A DNA stretch of 64,000 nucleotides, taken from Echinometra lucunter. Taxonomy: Eukaryota > Echinodermata > Echinoidea > Camarodonta > Echinometridae. Every line of letters begins with the position of its first letter. Positions within the stretch are counted from its first letter, which is position 1. Location: NCBI GenBank assembly GCA_029962745.1, contig CM057154.1, positions 18,790,857-18,854,856 of the forward strand, given 5' to 3'. Both the position numbers and the translations under genes were made by a program. This document shows positions 59,613-64,000 of the stretch, piece after piece. The notes under the pieces were generated by a model. It saw only the letters and a program-made list of their open reading frames with translations, had not been told where the DNA came from and made no database searches.

Positions 59613-60947
59613 AGAAGACCAGTCACGGTACCAGTAATGCAATGAGTTATTGAGTTGGTTAAAATTTTGTTTCGTAGCTGATTAAGCAAGATTATTGTCA
59701 AAATCCTTGTCATTAGCATAAAAAAGTCTTTTCTGGACAAATTTTTACACATTAGCATTGGTCTGTCAATGAATCTTCTTTTCATGTTTTGAATGGCTGT
59801 TGCGTGATCTAATTAACAGAGGAATCATCGCATGTTGTCAGAAACAGTCAACGCGCTTTGTCATTGATTAACTCTTACCATTTTAAGGGATCCCATTAAA
59901 ATCTAGCTCCAAAGTAAAAAGTGGTTTTGACTATCGTTCTGATTCAAGTAGTGCATTAATAAGATTCGCAAGATCTGCATTCCTTACAAAATTCTGCATT
60001 TGTATCACTTATCGTCACGGTAAAGTAAAGTCATGGCCAAAGACATATAAAATTTGGTCACTTTTGGTAACTTCTTGTATTACAGCGTTAATGTGTGTAA
60101 CAGAATTCCAATTTATTTTTAGCTCGTTTTTATCAAATGATGAAATATTTAAGCCAATGCAAGCCAATCAAACTCAGCAAGTAAAATCAGTTTTATTCAT
60201 GTAATTTATGCTTACCAAAATTTGAATACACCAACTTTAAGACAACATCTTCGACGACACTAAGTCTAATGCGCCAAACTACAGTAATTTTACTACTTGA
60301 TATCATCATAGTAATGATGAATCATGTGACCAAATATATTTTATGAGTGTTATGAAAAATATAATCCCATATATTTCGGTAAGGCACATACTTTTTATGA
60401 TTGTAATAAAAAAAAAATGTAAACAGCAGTGTTTGCCAATAAGATTCGTCCTCTGATCATTTTCGTTAAATTCATATCCAAAATACTTTTTTAAAATCAT
60501 AAAACATATTTTGCCAACGTGCTAGCTCTGTGGTAATCGTTGTTTTTATGTCGCAAACTGCACAGTATCATGGGAAAAGGGGGGGGGGGGGGCATGTATG
60601 TAAAGAAGAGAAATTAAGCCTTGGCATTCCTGCATATAACTTAAAAGAAAAAAATTAGAGCTGTGCTATTAATAGGCATTGAGATATGCAGTTGTACCAT
60701 AAGGTTATAGGGTTCTGCAATCTACAAGCCCAGCTTTTTAGCTTTCCCCTACATCTCTAAACCTAATTAAAATGATTTGAATTCTTTTGACTAAAAGTGG
60801 TTATAATGCTATACGGTAATATTGTTAAGTTTCAGTTTTTCATTATTTACATCAGGCATGGTATTTTTTTCCATTTGTTGGAAATTGGCACTGAAATGAA
60901 ATGAAACAGAAAGCATTGGGAAGAGGCGGGGGGCAATCAGTTACAAA
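59613..60947. other. No gene; partial block X relative at ~60190-60280
   Basis: TTTATGCTTACCAAAATTTG..CGACACTAAGTCTAA matches the lower edge of block X (43605-43640, 63705-63785), including the donor-like GGTAAGC on the minus strand at 60210-60216. A G run lies at 60580-60592. Confidence 0.4.
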
Positions 60948-61650
60948 CAGTGGCGTAACAGCCGGGGGGCAGGGGGCAAAAAGAAGAAAGAATAGGATTT
61001 CAGCGGGAAAATCTACCAAACCACCGGGAAAAAATGAAAGGAAGGGAAAGGAAGAAAAAGGAAGCATGGGAAGGGAGAAAGGGAAAGAAAGAAGAAGAAA
61101 AGGGAGAAAGAAGAAGAAGAGAAAGGGAGAGAAAAGAGAGAAGGAACAAGGAAGAAAGAAAAGGGAAACAAAAGAAATATGGGAGAAAGGGGTATGAATC
61201 TAGGCGACAAACGGGAAAGAAAGGAGGTAAGAATGAATAAAGATAAAGATAGGGAAACAAGAAAAAAGTGACGGAAAGGATGATTAATTCAATAGAAATT
61301 TTGGTACTTAACTCCAAAAATCGAATGTCGAGAATTTTATACTTAATGAGCTGAATATGAAAAAATGTGCTCAAACATGTCAAAAGCGACGTCTTTTGAC
61401 TCTTTAAAGTACCAAAGCCCTGGAGCTTCCGGGGGCTCCACTCCCTGGACCCCCACCGGGGCTTTGCCTCTGGACCCCCATCAGGGGCCCTAAGGCGGGC
61501 CCCTGGGCCCCACCCGCTACGGGCTTCGCGACAAGCTACTCGCGGTGCGAGCTTACGCCCGCATATTCTAGACTTAGTTACCGGGAAATTTTTGGCTCTG
61601 CCCCCCCCCCCGATAACAGGCACTTGTTACGCCCTTGGTTACGCCCCTGG
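60948..61650. mobile_element. G/C-run element with (C)AG(T/G)GGCGTAAC ends
   Basis: CAGTGGCGTAACAGCCGGGG at the left; the complement of the right end is CCAGGGGCGTAACCAAGGGC. Left part is an A/G-rich tract; right part is GC-rich (CTGGACCCCCACCGGGGC, GGGCTTCGCGACAAGC). The 207-aa minus ORF (61000-61623) spans these compositional tracts and is not a gene. Confidence 0.65.
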
Positions 61651-62662
61651 TCACAAAAGAGCGGTTGGAGTAATACTAAAATCCAAATTTGAATTGGCAA
61701 AAGTAGCCCTACGGGATGAATTCAAAGGCCAAAGCAACAAAAATAAAATAATAATTAAATATAGAAATAAGGGCGATCGCCAGGTTGAACGATTAATGAA
61801 CAAGCCATTGAGATCATGCTACTAAGCCACTAAAGGCTAATGAATAATGTACGTATTTTTCACACTGTGCCCAAGCTAATACCTCATTTTGCTGATACAT
61901 GTACTTGAAAATTCCTCGGTTTTAAAGGTTTAATATAAAGGAGAAGCAGAAGAATTGTTGACTTTTGAAATGCCAAAAAATTCCCATGGCTGGAAGGATG
62001 CGGTTAAACGGCGTTAAGACCCCTTGGAACAGCCCGACGATGGGAGAAAATGAGATATTAATTCCTCCCCCCCCCCCCCCGAAAAAAACCTATTTTCAGC
62101 TTAAGGAAATCAGTTTATTCTTAGGGAAATATTATAGTAGTTCACATTTCTAAGCAAATTCGCAAAAATGTGTGCGACCAGAGTCTTTTAGAGGCAAATG
62201 CTCGACGAGGGCTCGAACCCCACGACCCTCATGTCTGTAATCAAATTATAGATGACCATGCAACCACATTTCTTTGCCACCATGAATTTACATTTGGTTT
62301 TCTGAACACACATTCAGACTTTCAAACTAGAATATTCTCAGTCATTTCAGTTGTCAGACCTGTATTCTGTTTTATCAAGTCTACGGATATAACCTCCTCA
62401 CAAAAAAGTCTGGAAACTCAAGTATAATATCTTATATCTTTCTCGTCGTGGCATAATCATCACTTTGTTAAGCTTCATGAGACTGTGTATTTATTCCTCT
62501 TTAAAATGATGTCCTATTTGTAATCACTGTGCTGTCATGGAATGAGCAGTACGTCAGAATAAGGGGCACAGTCAAAAGCGAAAAGCTGCAAAATGAAGTG
62601 GGAAGCACTGGTAGTGTTATGCCAAGCACTTTCCTTTTCTAAATAAGGGAATGTGATTTTGT
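61651..62662. other. No gene; possible tRNA-like fragment near 62190-62280
   Basis: On the minus strand GTGGTTGCATGGTCATC (A-box-like) and GTGGGGTTCGAGCCC (B-box-like) lie about 45 bases apart near 62195-62275; probably a SINE remnant. Otherwise nothing recognised. Confidence 0.4.
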
Positions 62663-62985
62663 TGATGAGCGTGTGCATTTGACTCCAATTGATCATCCAT
62701 GAATGCATGCGTATTCTGAAGAATCTGAGATTGTAATTCATGCACTATGATGACTGTTAGGCGGCAAGATTTTCTGGTGTTTGGTCATTAACTTTGTGAA
62801 GCATCAGGTTAACTTTGATAAGGCACGGGCAATGAGGCAGCTCAAATCTGGAGTTCTCCAAGAAGATATGTTGCAGCACAATTTGGATGAGTCCCAATAC
62901 CATATCCAAGTGGAAAACAAAGTTCAGAGAAACTGGTGATGCTAAAGACAGACGAAGGAAGAAATGTCTTCCCCCCCCCCAAAAA

Positions 62986-63017
<32 letters not shown>

Positions 63018-63345
63018 AAAAAAGCTTCCTAGCTTGAAAACCGCCTCAACACCCTTTCGGCATTGTGATACAGGCATTCTGCTCGACATTCATAGACAAG
63101 ATTTGATGGACAATACCTGTGCAATTTGCAGCTTTTCACTTTAGACCCTACCCTTGATGAGCGTGTGCATTTGACTCCAACTGATCATCCATGAGTGCAT
63201 GCATATTCTGAAGAATCTGAGATTGTAATTCATGCACTATGATGACTGATACAGGCATTCTGCTCGACATTCATAAACAAGATTTGACTGACAATACCTG
63301 TGCAATTAGCAGCTTTTCACTTTAGACCCTACCCTTTATTTTGGT
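62663..63345 (+). repeat. Direct duplication interrupted by a transposon remnant
   Basis: X (GATGAGCGTGTGCATTTGAC ... ATGATGACTG, 62663-62757) followed by Y (GATACAGGCATTCTGCTCGA ... CCCTACCCTT, 63067-63153) is repeated as X'Y' at 63156-63345. In the second copy X' and Y' are adjacent. The first copy is split by about 310 bp (62758-63066) carrying the transposase remnant. Confidence 0.8.
62800..62968 (+). pseudogene. Fragment of a Tc1/mariner-like transposase helix-turn-helix
   Basis: Across frame changes the forward strand reads KARAMRQLKSGV, then RRYVAAQFG, a TGA, then MSPNTISKWKTKFRETGDAK and DRRRK. This is the HTH pattern of Tc1/IS630-like transposases (A..L..G...R.VA..F.VS..T..W...F.ETG...D). 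At least two frame breaks, then a poly-C/poly-A run; no catalytic domain. Dead remnant. Confidence 0.55.
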
Positions 63346-63539
63346 GTACTGCACATTTTGTGTCGGAGAAATTATGCCATACGGAGCATCATTTTAAAGA
63401 GGAATAGACATACTTTCTCAAAATACTAAGCATGGTGATGATTATGCCATGGCAAGAGATATATAACCCATCAAACTTGAATTTCCAAACTTGTTTTGAG
63501 GAGTTTATCTTATATCATAATATGAAGGAAATAATGAAT
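63346..63539. other. No gene seen
   Basis: AT-rich intergenic sequence with no recognised feature. Confidence 0.4.
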
Positions 63540-64000
63540 AACACTATCACATCATAAGTACAAAAATATGATTACACGACATCACCCATAAGTATAGTTT
63601 TCATAAGTTTTAATTCAGAGCACTTAAAGCTCATTATTCAGGTTGACTGACAGAATAGCAAATAACACCAGCTAATTAAAAATCTGGATGTAAAATATGA
63701 GATAGGATTTATGCTTACCATAGTTGGAATGCATATGCGACAGATTGTTTTTTTGAAGTGCATCTGCAACGACACTAAGTCTTAAGAACCGACTGGCGAT
63801 ATTTCGTTCTTTTGATCATTGTGGTCTTCTGTCGCAGATACTTAAAGAAGAACAATATGTATTTGACATGTTTGAATCTTAAATTTGTTCTTGTCTTATC
63901 AACTGTTTCCATCCGTTAGCTGAGCTAAGTATAACCTGTAATTAATCAGAATTGACTTTGATAAAATTACAGCGCAAGGTCCAACAGAATGTTGCTAAAT
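63540..64000 (-). promoter_or_regulatory. Block X copy at right edge
   Basis: Collinear with 43480-44100: TTCAATTCAGAGCACT-like text, AAATATGAGA, the donor-like GGTAAGC (63714-63720, minus), CTTCTGTCGCAGATACTTAA, TTGTCTTATCAACT, TTAGCTGAGCTAAGTATAAC and GCGCAAGGTCCAACAGAATG. It continues past the window edge. Possibly the upstream module of receptor 4, displaced by inserted repeats, or of another receptor unit. Confidence 0.4.

Noticed and set aside
61000..61623. 207-aa minus ORF
   Set aside because: Covers A/G-rich and GC-rich compositional tracts of a repeat element.

Overview
The window is animal nuclear DNA, most likely from an echinoderm (sea-urchin-like) or another marine deuterostome. 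It is AT-rich, gene-poor and full of short inverted-repeat transposons, tRNA-derived SINEs and long G/C homopolymer runs. The organism assignment is inference from repeat style and gene content. An exactly 500-base run of N (25001-25500) marks a scaffold join, so the window is two contigs (1-25000 and 25501-64000) whose relative order and orientation are not proved by sequence.

The only convincing protein-coding genes are four related single-exon ORFs for type I membrane proteins with immunoglobulin-like (Ig) ectodomains. Two encode short one-Ig receptors: 22518-23261 (+) and 29532-30278 (-). They lie in a large inverted duplication (about 19.53-23.77 kb and 27.89-32.97 kb) on either side of the gap. 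Two encode two-domain receptors: 41098-42219 (-) and 53060-54154 (-), lying in direct segmental duplications. All four start MGI(L/F)II, have a signal peptide and carry the same unusual first Ig domain: the usual F-strand cysteine is absent and a different cysteine pair (YPC... and ...CxLxL) is conserved. They end in different cytoplasmic tails. I do not recognise a named family; a polymorphic, expanding immune-type or recognition receptor cluster is the best inference.

Layout. 1-1310: pyrimidine-rich tandem repeat. 2501-3557: GC-tipped transposon with long inverted repeats. 5481-17571: 12.1-kb satellite array with three nested periods (about 324, 971 and 5173 bp). 17.6-19.5 kb: repeat debris and CT-rich DNA. 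19.5-33 kb: inverted duplication with the one-Ig receptors, plus a LINE 3' end, SINEs and a broken THAP-like zinc-finger reading frame. 33-36 kb: simple repeats and a hairpin. 36.2-44.1 kb and 45.1-55.1 kb: two diverged copies of a receptor-bearing segment, each with a two-domain receptor near its high-coordinate end. 50.25-51.33 kb: 9-bp minisatellite. 51.34-52.17 kb: ACGTC-dense transposon. 55-64 kb: repeat-rich DNA ending in a further copy of a block that lies upstream of the third receptor.

Because the receptor segments are duplicated, several transposons can be dated relative to duplication: the partner copy shows the empty site. At least five elements share one architecture, in which a short family-specific word is reiterated in both orientations across the interior.
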